Of a stretch of 64,000 nucleotides of DNA, positions 25,194 through 33,306 are shown in pieces. A program made the position numbers and the translations under genes. The DNA is from an uncultured Oscillospiraceae bacterium (GTDB taxonomy: Bacteria > Bacillota > Clostridia > Oscillospirales > Oscillospiraceae), in assembly GCA_910589085.1 (NCBI GenBank), contig CAJUSG010000001.1:62001-126000 (forward strand). Reading direction: 5' to 3'. Each line of letters opens with the position of its first letter. Within the stretch, counting starts at the first letter, position 1. The notes under the pieces were generated by a model. The model was not told the DNA's origin. It saw only the letters and a program-made list of their open reading frames with translations, and did not search any database.

Positions 25194-25901
25194 TCATTGC
25201 TGTCCCAGATGTAAATAGGTGTCCGGCACCTGGCCCACAATCACTGTCTCCGCCACACACAGCCGGGTATGCAGGGCTGTTTCTATCTCTCCGCCCGGGA
25301 GCAGCAATGTCATGGGCACATTTATCTCCAGCCAAATGCGGTGCAGGGTCTGGTTGACCCCGGCAGAGGTGAGCTGGCTTTCAAACTCTGTCTGAACGGT
25401 TCCCACAGTAATGGCCCGTGTCATGAGCGCTGGTCCTTTGGCCCACAGGGGCTCCAGATCGAACAGGCTGCCCAGGGGAACCTGAATATCGGACACATCC
25501 ACCTCAGCTAATGTCTCCAGAATAGCGGCGGTCAGCTCCGCCCGGAGCAAGTTCATCCGGGCCATGTCGGTGGTCAGGGCGGTAATGGCCCCTCCCTCAT
25601 CCCGCTGGATGGTGACAAAATCGGCGTAGCTCACCTGACGGGCGGCAAGATCGGCGGTGACAGCGTTTTCTATCACCGCTGTCATGGTATTCTGTGCCTG
25701 GGCGGCGGCAACCTCTGCCACCACCGGGCGCAGCTTGTTCTCCAGCAGGGCGATGACCATCCCGGCCACCAGCAGGGCTACCGCTAGAGTAAGAAGAGCC
25801 GGAGGAATTTTCAGGGCAGGGCCGGGACCCGTCCAGACCGGTTTTCGGCGGTTTACCGGCCTGCGCACATATCTGATGAACTCCTGCCGCCAGGGCCCCA
25901 T
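25194..25901 (-). CDS. yunB: sporulation protein YunB
   Basis: A 235-residue protein with one N-terminal helix (about 36-54) and a large extracytoplasmic part. TMTAVIENAVTADLAARQVSYADFV, MARMNLLRAELTAAILETLAEVD and VQTEFESQLTSAGVNQTLHRIWLEI follow the YunB pattern. B. subtilis yunB is a sigma-E gene needed for normal spore formation. The ribosome-binding and promoter regions overlap a GC-poor gap (25902-25995) that carries a CCCCAAT/ATTGGGG inverted repeat. Confidence 0.88.
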   Translation of the reverse strand: MGPWRQEFIRYVRRPVNRRKPVWTGPGPALKIPPALLTLAVALLVAGMVIALLENKLRPVVAEVAAAQAQNTMTAVIENAVTADLAARQVSYADFVTIQRDEGGAITALTTDMARMNLLRAELTAAILETLAEVDVSDIQVPLGSLFDLEPLWAKGPALMTRAITVGTVQTEFESQLTSAGVNQTLHRIWLEINVPMTLLLPGGEIETALHTRLCVAETVIVGQVPDTYLHLGQQ

Positions 25902-25995
25902 ATCCTCACCCCCTATGGGTCAGGATATTCCTAAGCGGGCTTGACCTATGCCCTTGTGTTTCCCCAATCGGTAATTGACAAATTGGGGGCTTACC

Positions 25996-26406
25996 CTATA
26001 CGGGTTTAATTAAATGGTGTTCAAAAAAAGTCTCAAAAGTATTCGCAGCGCCGCCATGCTCAACGATTCTTCCATCTATCACTTTGTCAATATCTACCCC
26101 TGTAATCTCCAAAACTTGATTTGTCGGTGTTATTCCAGCAAAATTTCCTTTGTGTGTTCCCTTCATGACGAATTCTGAAATAACATAATCATCTGCTGTA
26201 TATTGACGAACAATTTTCATCGTATAGTCGGGATAAGTTTCTCTCAATACCAAGAGGTGTTGTTTCATTCCGTCTACTCCTATAAGAATTTCTTTTTCCC
26301 CAGTTCTCAGCACGCAATCCTCCGAAATGAATTTGAAAAGATCCTCAAGCCTATTTTGAGAAACAACAACTTCATAGAAATATTTTATGATACCTTTATG
26401 ATCCAT
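25996..26406 (-). CDS. SnoaL-like ester cyclase family protein
   Basis: A 136-residue single-domain protein of the NTF2/SnoaL fold. The layout IIKYFYEVVVSQNRLEDLFKFI, then GVDGMKQHLLVLRETYPDYTMKI and FVMKGTHKGNFAGI matches the polyketide-cyclase/ester-cyclase family (PF07366 type). Family members range from cyclases to proteins with no known reaction. Its DNA is much more AT-rich than its neighbours, which suggests recent transfer. GAGGAGGTC precedes the ATG. Confidence 0.75.
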   Translation of the reverse strand: MDHKGIIKYFYEVVVSQNRLEDLFKFISEDCVLRTGEKEILIGVDGMKQHLLVLRETYPDYTMKIVRQYTADDYVISEFVMKGTHKGNFAGITPTNQVLEITGVDIDKVIDGRIVEHGGAANTFETFFEHHLIKPV

Positions 26407-26438
26407 TCTGACCTCCTCAAAGAAACTTAAAACTGCCT

Positions 26439-27692
26439 TTAAGCAGAGGGTCCCAGCAGTTCCTGGACGGCCAGCAGGACGCCCAGCTTTCCGGACTCAA
26501 AGGTGAGGCCGCCCTGGAGGTAGACGGTGTAAGGTTCCCGCATAGGGGCGTCGGCGGACAGCTCGATGGACGCCCCCTGAACAAAGGCCCCAGCGGCCAT
26601 AATCACCTGACAGTCATACCCGGGCATGTCCCAGGGCTCCGGGGTGACGTAGGAGTCCACCGGCGCGCCGAACTGGATGCCCTTGCAGAACTTTTTCAGG
26701 GCCTCCGGCTCCCTCATATGGATCATTTGAATAATATCGTGGCGCACCGCCGAGGAGCGGGGCTCTGTCTCATACCCCAGCAGTTCCATCACTTTTGCGG
26801 CAAAGACAGCAGTTTTTACCGCCTGGGCCACTGTATGGGGGGCTAGAAACAGCCCCTGATAGAGCAGACGGTTCTGGCCCAGGGTACAGCCGCACTCCCC
26901 GCCGATGCCCGGCACGGTGAGCCGCATGGCGGCCCCCTCCACCAGGTCCCGCCGTCCGGCGATATAGCCTCCGGTGGGTGCCAGACCGCCCCCCGGATTC
27001 TTAATGAGTGAGCCTACCACCAGGTCGGCCCCCACGTGGGTAGGCTCTAAAGTCTCCACAAACTCGCCGTAGCAGTTGTCCACCAGGATGGCGGCACCGG
27101 GGTTGGCAGCCCGGATGACCTGGCACATCTCTCCAATTTCCGCCACAGACAGGGACGCGCGGGTGGAATAGCCCTTGGAGCGCTGGATCAGTACCGCCTT
27201 CACACGGGGGTCGGCGGCGGCTCTGGACATGCCCTCCAGGTCGGGCTTGTTGTCAAGGAGTTCCACTTGCCTGTACTCCACGCCGTAGTCTTTCAGGGAG
27301 CCAGGCCCCTTGTCCACAGCCCCTACCACGCCCAGCAGCGTGTCATAGGGAGCACCCACGGCGGACAGCAGTACATCCCCCGCCTTCAGCGCCCCAAACA
27401 GGGCACAGGCGATGGCGTGGGTGCCGTTGACAAACTGGATGCGCACCAGAGCGGCCTCTGTGCCGAAGAGGTCGGCGTAGATCTTATCCAGCTGATCCCG
27501 CCCCAGGTCGTCGTAGCCATAACCGGTGGTGCCCGCAAAATATCCGTCAGCCACCCGGTGCTCCTGGAAGGCGGACAGCACCCGTGTGGTGTTCTCCTGC
27601 GCGATAGCATCGATCCGGGCAAATTCCTCTGCCAGCTGACCCTGAGCCTGGCTGCCAAGGGCTGCTACACGGTCGTTTATCATGTTGGTCAT
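26439..27692 (-). CDS. PLP-dependent methionine gamma-lyase-like protein (YnbB type)
   Basis: About 417 residues. It is a cystathionine gamma-lyase-fold enzyme of the YnbB branch (also called aluminium resistance protein). Visible are TTGYGYDDLGRDQLDKIYADLF, the segment LVDNCYGEFVE with the PLP Asp, and the PLP lysine in LIQRSKGYSTRASLS. The substrate is unproven. ATG at 27692 has AGAAGGA upstream; ATG at 27683 with AAAGGA is almost as good, and the one at 27722 overlaps murD. It lies directly behind murD. Confidence 0.85.
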   Translation of the reverse strand: MTNMINDRVAALGSQAQGQLAEEFARIDAIAQENTTRVLSAFQEHRVADGYFAGTTGYGYDDLGRDQLDKIYADLFGTEAALVRIQFVNGTHAIACALFGALKAGDVLLSAVGAPYDTLLGVVGAVDKGPGSLKDYGVEYRQVELLDNKPDLEGMSRAAADPRVKAVLIQRSKGYSTRASLSVAEIGEMCQVIRAANPGAAILVDNCYGEFVETLEPTHVGADLVVGSLIKNPGGGLAPTGGYIAGRRDLVEGAAMRLTVPGIGGECGCTLGQNRLLYQGLFLAPHTVAQAVKTAVFAAKVMELLGYETEPRSSAVRHDIIQMIHMREPEALKKFCKGIQFGAPVDSYVTPEPWDMPGYDCQVIMAAGAFVQGASIELSADAPMREPYTVYLQGGLTFESGKLGVLLAVQELLGPSA

Positions 27693-27711
27693 TTCCTTTA
27701 ATCCTTCTCTA

Positions 27712-29097
27712 TTATAATTCATTCACCAGCTGCTTAAACACCTTGCCCCGTTCCATGAAGTTTTTAAAGCGGTCAAAGGCGGCGCAGGCCGGGGACAGCA
27801 CCACCACGTCGCCCCTCTCAGCGGCGTCCCGGGCGGCGGCCACGGCGGCGGCCAGGTCCTCGGTCTCAATCAGTCTCAGGCCGCTGCCGGCATAGCCCTC
27901 GGCCTCCTCCACCGCCTTTTTGATGGCGGGGGCGGTATCTCCAGTCAAAATCAGCACTTTGACCTTTTCTGTCACAGCCATACCAAGCTGCGTAAAGGGA
28001 ACTCCCTTGTCATATCCTCCGGCAATAAGGATCAGCTTCTGCTCGAAGGAGTCCAGACACGCCATCGTGCGGGTGGGACTGGTGCCAATGGAGTCGTTAT
28101 AGTATTGGACCCCGTCCAGCTCCCGCACCAGCTCGATGCGGTGCTCCACTCCAGTAAACCGCTGGGCCACCGCCCGAACGCACCTGTCGGGAACGATGCC
28201 GTCCACCGCGGCGATGGCGGCCATGTAGTTTTCAATGTTGTGGACCCCGGGAATCTGGATGTCCGCCAGGGGAAGGACCTCCCGACTGCCCATACCGTTG
28301 GTCAGCCAGATGGCCCCATCTCGCAGGTAGACCCCTTCCTCCAGCTTCTGCTTGCGGCTGAACTGCATGACACGTCCCACAGCGGCCTTGGCCAGAGACC
28401 GGGTAATGTCGTTGTCATAGTTGAAAACGGCCCGGTCCTCCGGCCTCTGGTGGCAGAAAATGTTCAGCTTGGCGCTTGTGTACTCCTCCATTGTGTGGTG
28501 GTAGTCCAGGTGGTTGGGGGACAGATTGGTGAACACCGCCACATTGGGGCTGCGGTCCATGGTCATCAGCTGGAAGGAGGACAGTTCCACAACGGCCACA
28601 TCCTCGGCCGTCATGCCGTCCACATCGGGCAGCAGCGGCTTGCCGATGTTGCCTCCCAGGTAGACATTCAGGCCCGCCTCCTTTAAGAACTCACTGATTA
28701 AGGTAGTGGTGGTGGTCTTGCCATCGCTGCCCGTTACACCGATGATTTTACAGGGGCACAGCCGGAAAAACAGCTCCATCTCCGAGGTGAGGACACTCCC
28801 CCCTTCCATGGCCTTTTGCAGCTCCGGCGTGTTGGGGCTGAGGCCAGGAGTACGAAAAATGACGTCGAACCTGTGAATTTTGGCCAGATAATCCGGCCCC
28901 AGCCGCAGCTTGGCCCCCAGACTTTCCAACTCGGCGGCCTGCTCCTCCACTCGCTCCCGCGGGGACTTGTCACAAACGGTCACCTTCAGATCCGCCCGCA
29001 GAAGGGCGCGGATCAGAGGGGTGTTGCTCACCCCCATACCGATAACGGCAACAGACTTCCCCCGCAGGCTCTCTAAATATTCAGACATGGTGGACAT
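27712..29097 (-). CDS. murD: UDP-N-acetylmuramoylalanine--D-glutamate ligase
   Basis: A 461-residue Mur ligase that adds D-Glu to UDP-MurNAc-L-Ala. The N-terminal Rossmann domain holds VAVIGMGVSNTPLIRAL, the ATP loop is VTGSDGKTTTTTLI, the central domain has NLSPNHLDYHHTMEEY, and the C-terminal domain has YYNDSIGTSPTRTMACL and LIAGGYDKG. The ATG at 29097 with GGAAGGAGGA is the true start; the open frame is 22 codons longer. Unusually, no other mur or dcw gene adjoins. Confidence 0.96.
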   Translation of the reverse strand: MSTMSEYLESLRGKSVAVIGMGVSNTPLIRALLRADLKVTVCDKSPRERVEEQAAELESLGAKLRLGPDYLAKIHRFDVIFRTPGLSPNTPELQKAMEGGSVLTSEMELFFRLCPCKIIGVTGSDGKTTTTTLISEFLKEAGLNVYLGGNIGKPLLPDVDGMTAEDVAVVELSSFQLMTMDRSPNVAVFTNLSPNHLDYHHTMEEYTSAKLNIFCHQRPEDRAVFNYDNDITRSLAKAAVGRVMQFSRKQKLEEGVYLRDGAIWLTNGMGSREVLPLADIQIPGVHNIENYMAAIAAVDGIVPDRCVRAVAQRFTGVEHRIELVRELDGVQYYNDSIGTSPTRTMACLDSFEQKLILIAGGYDKGVPFTQLGMAVTEKVKVLILTGDTAPAIKKAVEEAEGYAGSGLRLIETEDLAAAVAAARDAAERGDVVVLSPACAAFDRFKNFMERGKVFKQLVNEL

Positions 29098-29134
29098 AGA
29101 ACGTCCTCCTTCCATTATTTTCGTTCCATTTAAT

Positions 29135-29163
29135 ATATTACCATATTCCCCTGTATAATTCAA
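29135..29163 (-). promoter_or_regulatory. promoter of murD
   Basis: TTGAAT and TAATAT are separated by 17 bases on the minus strand, about 30 bases upstream of the murD ribosome-binding site. Confidence 0.55.
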
Positions 29164-29177
29164 TCGTTAACCCTATG

Positions 29178-29212
29178 AAAAAGGGCCTGCGCGACAGACG
29201 CCGCGTAGGCCC
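29178..29212 (-). terminator. terminator of the spoIIM-xerD operon
   Basis: On the minus strand GGGCCTACGCG and CGCGCAGGCCC (one G-U) form an 11-bp stem followed by TTTTT, 15 bases after the stop of the coiled-coil gene. Confidence 0.85.
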
Positions 29213-29226
29213 GCTCCATTCTTCAA

Positions 29227-29553
29227 TCAGGCAAGCTTCAGCTCCTGTATTTCCTGGGTATGCTGTTTCACCGCCATCTCCAGGGCAGAGGTTCTGACCT
29301 CCAGAACATCATACCGTTCCGGCGGAGTGGCGCGATCCCATATCGCCTTCTGTCCCTCCAGCAGCAGCTTCAAGGTCCGGTTCAGCTCGACGTCCATATA
29401 TACCCGGACGCCGGACATCCGGGTCTCCAGGGTAATAACCCGCTGCTCCAGGTGTCCCACCTGCTCCTTCAGGTCACGGATATCCTGCCGCACAGGCTCT
29501 ATTTTAGCCTCAACTACCTGGCCGATCGCTTGAAGCAGTTCCTGGTCTGTCAT
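29227..29553 (-). CDS. small coiled-coil protein
   Basis: A 108-residue soluble protein, mostly heptad-patterned: EPVRQDIRDLKEQVGHLEQRV and LEVRTSALEMAVKQHTQEIQEL form two coiled coils around a middle segment with KLLLEGQKAIWDR. Similar proteins are frequent and unnamed in Clostridia. It ends the operon spoIIM-xerD-this gene. GATAAGGAG precedes the ATG. Confidence 0.75.
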   Translation of the reverse strand: MTDQELLQAIGQVVEAKIEPVRQDIRDLKEQVGHLEQRVITLETRMSGVRVYMDVELNRTLKLLLEGQKAIWDRATPPERYDVLEVRTSALEMAVKQHTQEIQELKLA

Positions 29554-29572
29554 AGCTTTTTCTCCTTATCGT

Positions 29573-30454
29573 TCACGCCCGGGGGTGGGCCTTTTTGTAC
29601 ACGTCCTTGATCTTCTGATTAATCAGCCTGGAATAGATTTGGGTGGAAGAAATATCCGCATGGCCAAGCATCTCCTGAATGGAGCGCAGATCAGCTCCAT
29701 TCTCCAGCAGATGGGCCGCAAAGGAGTGGCGCAGTGTATGCGGTGTGATGTCCTTCTGAATTCCGGCCTTTTCCTGATAGTGTTTAATCAGCTTCCAAAA
29801 GCCCTGGCGGCTCATCCGCTCCCCGCTCATGTTGACGAACAGGGCGGTTTCATCTACCGCATCCACCAGCTGAGGCCTTACATGGTTGATGTACTCCCCT
29901 AACGCGCGAATGGCAGTGGGGTATAGTGGAATGATGCGCTCTCTGCCCTTGCTGAAGCATTTGAGGACTCCGCCGGGCAGGTTCAGGTCGTCCACATCCA
30001 GCTCAATCAGCTCGCTGACCCGAATCCCGGTGGCGTAGAGCAGCTCCAGCATGGCCCGGTCCCGGTACCCCTTGGGGTCGGTACACTCGGGCTGTTCCAG
30101 AAACAGCTCCACCTCTCTGCTGGTGAGCACCTGGGGCAGCTTCCGTTCCACCTTCGCGGGCGCCACACCCTTGGCAGGATTTTGTTCTACATAGCCTCGT
30201 TCCATTAGGCAGGAGTAAAAGGATTTGATGGAGGCCACAGACCGGGTGACCGTAGCCGGTGATTTGCCGCGTTTAATCAGAGAATTGGCATACTCCTCCA
30301 CATCCTGAACGGCCACCTGGGTAAGCGCCATATCCCTTCCATCCATTGCCGCGGCGAACTGGCCGACATCCCGGAGATAGGAGCTGACCGTATTGGTCGA
30401 GGCTCTTTTTTCAGTTTTCAGAAAATCCTCATAAACCAACAGCAGATCAGACAC
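29573..30454 (-). CDS. xerD: tyrosine recombinase XerD
   Basis: A 293-residue recombinase, the normal XerD length. The core-binding domain is followed by the catalytic residues: Arg in YATGIRVSELIELDV, His-x-x-Arg in TPHTLRHSFAAHLLENG, His in LGHADISSTQ and Tyr in IYSRL. XerD with XerC resolves chromosome dimers at dif. The start is GTG preceded by GGGAGAG. The position behind spoIIM matches the conserved spoIIM-xerD order of spore formers, so this one is the housekeeping recombinase. Confidence 0.93.
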   Translation of the reverse strand: MSDLLLVYEDFLKTEKRASTNTVSSYLRDVGQFAAAMDGRDMALTQVAVQDVEEYANSLIKRGKSPATVTRSVASIKSFYSCLMERGYVEQNPAKGVAPAKVERKLPQVLTSREVELFLEQPECTDPKGYRDRAMLELLYATGIRVSELIELDVDDLNLPGGVLKCFSKGRERIIPLYPTAIRALGEYINHVRPQLVDAVDETALFVNMSGERMSRQGFWKLIKHYQEKAGIQKDITPHTLRHSFAAHLLENGADLRSIQEMLGHADISSTQIYSRLINQKIKDVYKKAHPRA

Positions 30455-30478
30455 GTTTACAACTCTCCCAGAACAAGG

Positions 30479-31099
30479 TTACAGCATCGTCCGGACCAGG
30501 CCCCGCAGCAGGACCGGCACCACCCAGTACTCCAGCAGTCCGGCCGCAAGGGACAGACCGACGCACGCTCCGGCCCGACACCAGTAGGCGGCGCCGACAG
30601 ACCAGCCTCCCCGCCCATCTCCCAGGGCGCGGCGCAGCTGCTGCCGGGCGGAGAGCAGACCGGGGATACCGACCATAAACAAGGCGGATGCCCACAGCAG
30701 TGCAGATAATCCGAAGAGAACAAAGGCGGGAAAGAGGCCCTGTCCGCCAAAGACCCGGCAGAAGCAAGCCACCGAAAAAGAGAAGAAGAACCCCCGAACG
30801 CCAAAGAGAACCGGCAGCCCCACTACTCCCAACGCGGTCAAACTCAGTACCAACGCAAGCAGCGCGTACTTCAGCTGCCCCCACAGAAGGGGCCACAGCT
30901 CCCGGGGCAGCTGTCCCTCCCGGGCCAGCGACAGATAGCGGGTCAGATAGCTGCCCAGCTCTGCTCTGCCATCCTCACCTGCCAGAGCGGCGAACAGGCA
31001 GCCCAGTCCGCCGCCCAGCAAAAAGGCTGTGCTCAGTACCGCCAGAGCAACGCTCTGTTCCGACAGCAAGTCCCATTTTTTGCGAATCCTCACACCCAT
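30479..31099 (-). CDS. spoIIM: stage II sporulation protein M
   Basis: A 206-residue membrane protein with five to six helices and the SpoIIM layout: a short basic N-terminus, one helix, a long extracytoplasmic loop, then a cluster beginning LLWGQLKYALLALVLSL and including GVRGFFFSFSVAC. With SpoIID and SpoIIP it drives septal thinning and engulfment, usually under sigma-E. The ATG at 31099 has GAGGTGAGG upstream. It follows an unusual structured leader with a vegetative-type promoter. Confidence 0.9.
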   Translation of the reverse strand: MGVRIRKKWDLLSEQSVALAVLSTAFLLGGGLGCLFAALAGEDGRAELGSYLTRYLSLAREGQLPRELWPLLWGQLKYALLALVLSLTALGVVGLPVLFGVRGFFFSFSVACFCRVFGGQGLFPAFVLFGLSALLWASALFMVGIPGLLSARQQLRRALGDGRGGWSVGAAYWCRAGACVGLSLAAGLLEYWVVPVLLRGLVRTML

Positions 31100-31134
31100 A
31101 TGCCTCACCTCAGCATCAGCCTATGAGAAGTGTG

Positions 31135-31228
31135 AAAAAAATAGACGTGGATCAGCAACCCACATAAGGAGACGCTTTGACTTTTGGGTGGGGAGGGACC
31201 TTGAACGCGATTGGTACCTTATGGCAAC
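31135..31228 (-). ncRNA. structured spoIIM leader or small RNA ending in a terminator
   Basis: A transcript from the promoter at 31233-31261 would be about 92 nt. It ends in an 8-bp hairpin (31145-31165, loop TGCTG) followed by CTATTTTTTT. CCATAAGG near the 5' end (31224-31217) can pair with CCTTATG (31169-31163), which overlaps the terminator's 5' arm; CCCAC in the C-rich loop can do the same with GTGGG. It matches no riboswitch class recalled here. The rest of the 31100-31434 gap, beyond the scfB terminator, is AT-rich and holds nothing else recognisable. Confidence 0.5.
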
Positions 31229-31232
31229 TCCT

Positions 31233-31261
31233 ACTATAGCGCCATCCGCTGTTTTTCGCAA
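31233..31261 (-). promoter_or_regulatory. promoter of the spoIIM leader
   Basis: TTGCGA and TATAGT are separated by 17 bases on the minus strand. This is a sigma-A-like promoter, which is unexpected for a sigma-E type gene. Confidence 0.6.
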
Positions 31262-31345
31262 GGGGTTTTTGCGAATTTCTCACTTTTTGTCAATTCTTTC
31301 AATTTCTTATGTCAACAGCGTTATGTAAACTAAATAACCAACAAA

Positions 31346-31375
31346 GCACCGGAGCCCTGTCAAGAGCTCCGGTGC
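31346..31375 (-). terminator. terminator of scfB
   Basis: GCACCGGAGC and GCTCCGGTGC form a perfect 10-bp stem; TTTGTTGG follows on the minus strand. It lies 60 bases beyond the scfB stop. Confidence 0.75.
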
Positions 31376-31434
31376 AACCAAATCTAGTGTTTTATAGGGC
31401 AGTAGATACCAAATCTTGAAAAATCCGCAAAGCC

Positions 31435-32859
31435 TCAGCGATTACAAAGATTACATTTCGTATTATCACATCCTGTATTCGGGGCGCTTCCCATCCCGGC
31501 CGCAATGGCGTTCAGGACAATGGCGCACTCCAAACGCTTGCGCTCCATTTCGCAAGCTACCTCATTTGAACGCGTTATGTCGCCATTGACAAGCAAATTT
31601 GAGGCAGAACAGCCACCACTGCAGTAGAAGCGTGCCCAGCACTCCCGACAGGCCGGACGGGTATACACATTCTGTTGGGCAAATTGACCAGAAATCGCCA
31701 TATCGAAGGAGCCGTCATGGACGCTGCCCATGCGGAACTCCTCTTTTCCCACAAATTGGTGGCAGGGGTAGATATCTCCGTCGGGGGTAATGGCTACATA
31801 TTCGCAGCCCGCGCCGCAGCCCCGCAGCCGTTTGATGACGCAGGGCCCCTGCGCCAGGTCCACGTTGAAGTGGAAAAAGTTGATGTCCTTTCGCTCCATC
31901 AGCGCCTGGGCCAGCTTCTCATACTCCTCCTCTACCCTGCCCAGGTCCTCCTCCCGGATGGCAAAGGGATCATCCGCCGGTCCGCTGCAGGGCTCCACCG
32001 ACACATGCCGAAATCCCAAGTCTCCCATATGGAGCACGTCCATGGCAAAGTCCAGATTGTCCCTGGTAAAGGTGCCCCGGACATAGTAGTCCTTGGTTCC
32101 CCGTCCGGCCACCAGCTTCTGGAATTTGGGAACAATCACCTCATAGCTTCCCTTTCCGTTCACGGTGGGGCGCATCTGGTCGTTGACATCCGGCCGGCCG
32201 TCCAGAGAGAGTACCACATTAGACATTTCGCGGTTGATGTAGTCAATGGTCTCGTCATCCAGCAAAATTCCATTGGTGGTAATCGTAAAGCGAAATACCT
32301 TGTCGAATTTTTCCTCCAGTGACCGGGCGTACTCCACTGTTCGCTTTACCGTATCCATAGCCATCAGCGGCTCGCCGCCGAAGAAGTCGATCTCAATATT
32401 CCGCCGCTTGCCCGACTTGGCCACCACCCAGTCGATGGCCTTTTTGGCGGTCTCGAAGTCCATGGTCATCCGGTGTCCGGTGCCGAAGTCGCCGGTGGAT
32501 GCGAAGCAGTATTTACACCGCAGGTTGCAGTCGTGGGACACATGGAGGCACAGGGCTTTTACCACTGCCGCCTTGGGCAGCGCCATAGCCGCTTCCGGGT
32601 CCAGATAGTCGTCGGTAGTAAAGAGCAGGCCCGCGTTTTGCAGCACCCGCAGCTCCTGCCAGCCCTCTTCCAACTCAGCGGGTTGGTATTGGGGCAGCTG
32701 GTTCACCAATTCCTGGGGGATCCTCCCCTCCCCTATCGGACCCTCTCCTACCAATTTCAAAAGGTCGTAGGTCAGCTTGTCCAGGACATGGACCGCCCCG
32801 CTGTTTACGTCCGCCGCCAGGTACTGCCCCAGGGCGGTAAAGGTGTGTACGGTTATCAT
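31435..32859 (-). CDS. scfB: SCIFF peptide thioether maturase (radical SAM/SPASM)
   Basis: A 474-residue enzyme. The radical SAM cluster CxxxCxxC is in VSHDCNLRCKYCFA (about 105), followed by GGEPLMAM, TTNGILLDDETIDYIN and VVLSLDG. A SPASM domain with many cysteines closes the protein (CGAGCEYVAITPDGDIYPC; CRECWARFYCSGGC; CDNTKCNLCNR). It installs thioether links from Cys to the carbon backbone of the SCIFF precursor encoded just upstream. The N-terminal 80 residues are the RiPP recognition-type region. Confidence 0.95.
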   Translation of the reverse strand: MITVHTFTALGQYLAADVNSGAVHVLDKLTYDLLKLVGEGPIGEGRIPQELVNQLPQYQPAELEEGWQELRVLQNAGLLFTTDDYLDPEAAMALPKAAVVKALCLHVSHDCNLRCKYCFASTGDFGTGHRMTMDFETAKKAIDWVVAKSGKRRNIEIDFFGGEPLMAMDTVKRTVEYARSLEEKFDKVFRFTITTNGILLDDETIDYINREMSNVVLSLDGRPDVNDQMRPTVNGKGSYEVIVPKFQKLVAGRGTKDYYVRGTFTRDNLDFAMDVLHMGDLGFRHVSVEPCSGPADDPFAIREEDLGRVEEEYEKLAQALMERKDINFFHFNVDLAQGPCVIKRLRGCGAGCEYVAITPDGDIYPCHQFVGKEEFRMGSVHDGSFDMAISGQFAQQNVYTRPACRECWARFYCSGGCSASNLLVNGDITRSNEVACEMERKRLECAIVLNAIAAGMGSAPNTGCDNTKCNLCNR

Positions 32860-33038
32860 GTTATGTTCTCCTTTTTAATTATTGCAAATGTGGCATCCAA
32901 AGATCGAGAGCAGAGTTTGATGTTTGGGGCACACCACTGATTACCAGGACATTGAGAAAAACGTCGGTTAGTCCGTTACTCATCTGAAGATCCCCAATAA
33001 AATGCAATCTATCCCCTCCCGTCCAAAGTCTGAACAGC

Positions 33039-33069
33039 AAAAAGGCAGGCGCGAAAGCGCCCGCCTTTT
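33039..33069. terminator. terminator between scfA and scfB
   Basis: GGCAGGCGC and GCGCCCGCC (one mismatch) close a GAAA loop; U-runs follow on both strands. It stands right after scfA, so scfB is reached only by read-through, giving far more precursor than enzyme. Confidence 0.75.
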
Positions 33070-33082
33070 CAGGCTTTGTGAT

Positions 33083-33223
33083 TTACTTGTTCTCGCACTT
33101 CTGGTTGGCGACAGTGCAGGAAGTCTTGCAGGCAGACTGGCAAGAGGTCTGGCACTCACCGCAGCCACCCTTGGCGGCACTGGCCTTCAGGGTAGCCCCG
33201 TTCAGCGTCTGGATATGTTTCAT
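33083..33223 (-). CDS. scfA: SCIFF ranthipeptide precursor
   Basis: A 46-residue peptide with exactly six cysteines in its last 26 residues (GGCGECQTSCQSACKTSC, then a last one in QKCENK) and the conserved leader MKHIQTLNGATLKASAAKGG. This is the 'six cysteines in forty-five' family, nearly universal in Clostridia, with no settled function (quorum or metabolic signalling has been proposed). The start at 33223 has GGAGGAG; the frame is open much further upstream but only as read-through of the promoter region. Confidence 0.95.
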   Translation of the reverse strand: MKHIQTLNGATLKASAAKGGCGECQTSCQSACKTSCTVANQKCENK

Positions 33224-33277
33224 TTGAATTTCTCCTCCTGTTTGGTTGCTTACAGCATTTTCAGCCATAGTAAAGGC

Positions 33278-33306
33278 ATTATAACACAGTACATTTGGAA
33301 TTTCAA
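33278..33306 (-). promoter_or_regulatory. strong promoter of scfA
   Basis: TTGAAA and a perfect TATAAT are separated by 17 bases on the minus strand, directly behind the stop of the TIGR04086 gene. Confidence 0.8.

Noticed and set aside
30447..30896. 149-codon minus-strand frame overlapping spoIIM
   Set aside because: Out of frame with spoIIM, Arg/Gly-rich, no ribosome-binding site.
31100..31260. 6S RNA, SRP RNA, tmRNA or T-box at the spoIIM leader
   Set aside because: The characteristic sequences of these RNAs are absent on both strands; only a terminator and rival pairing are clear.
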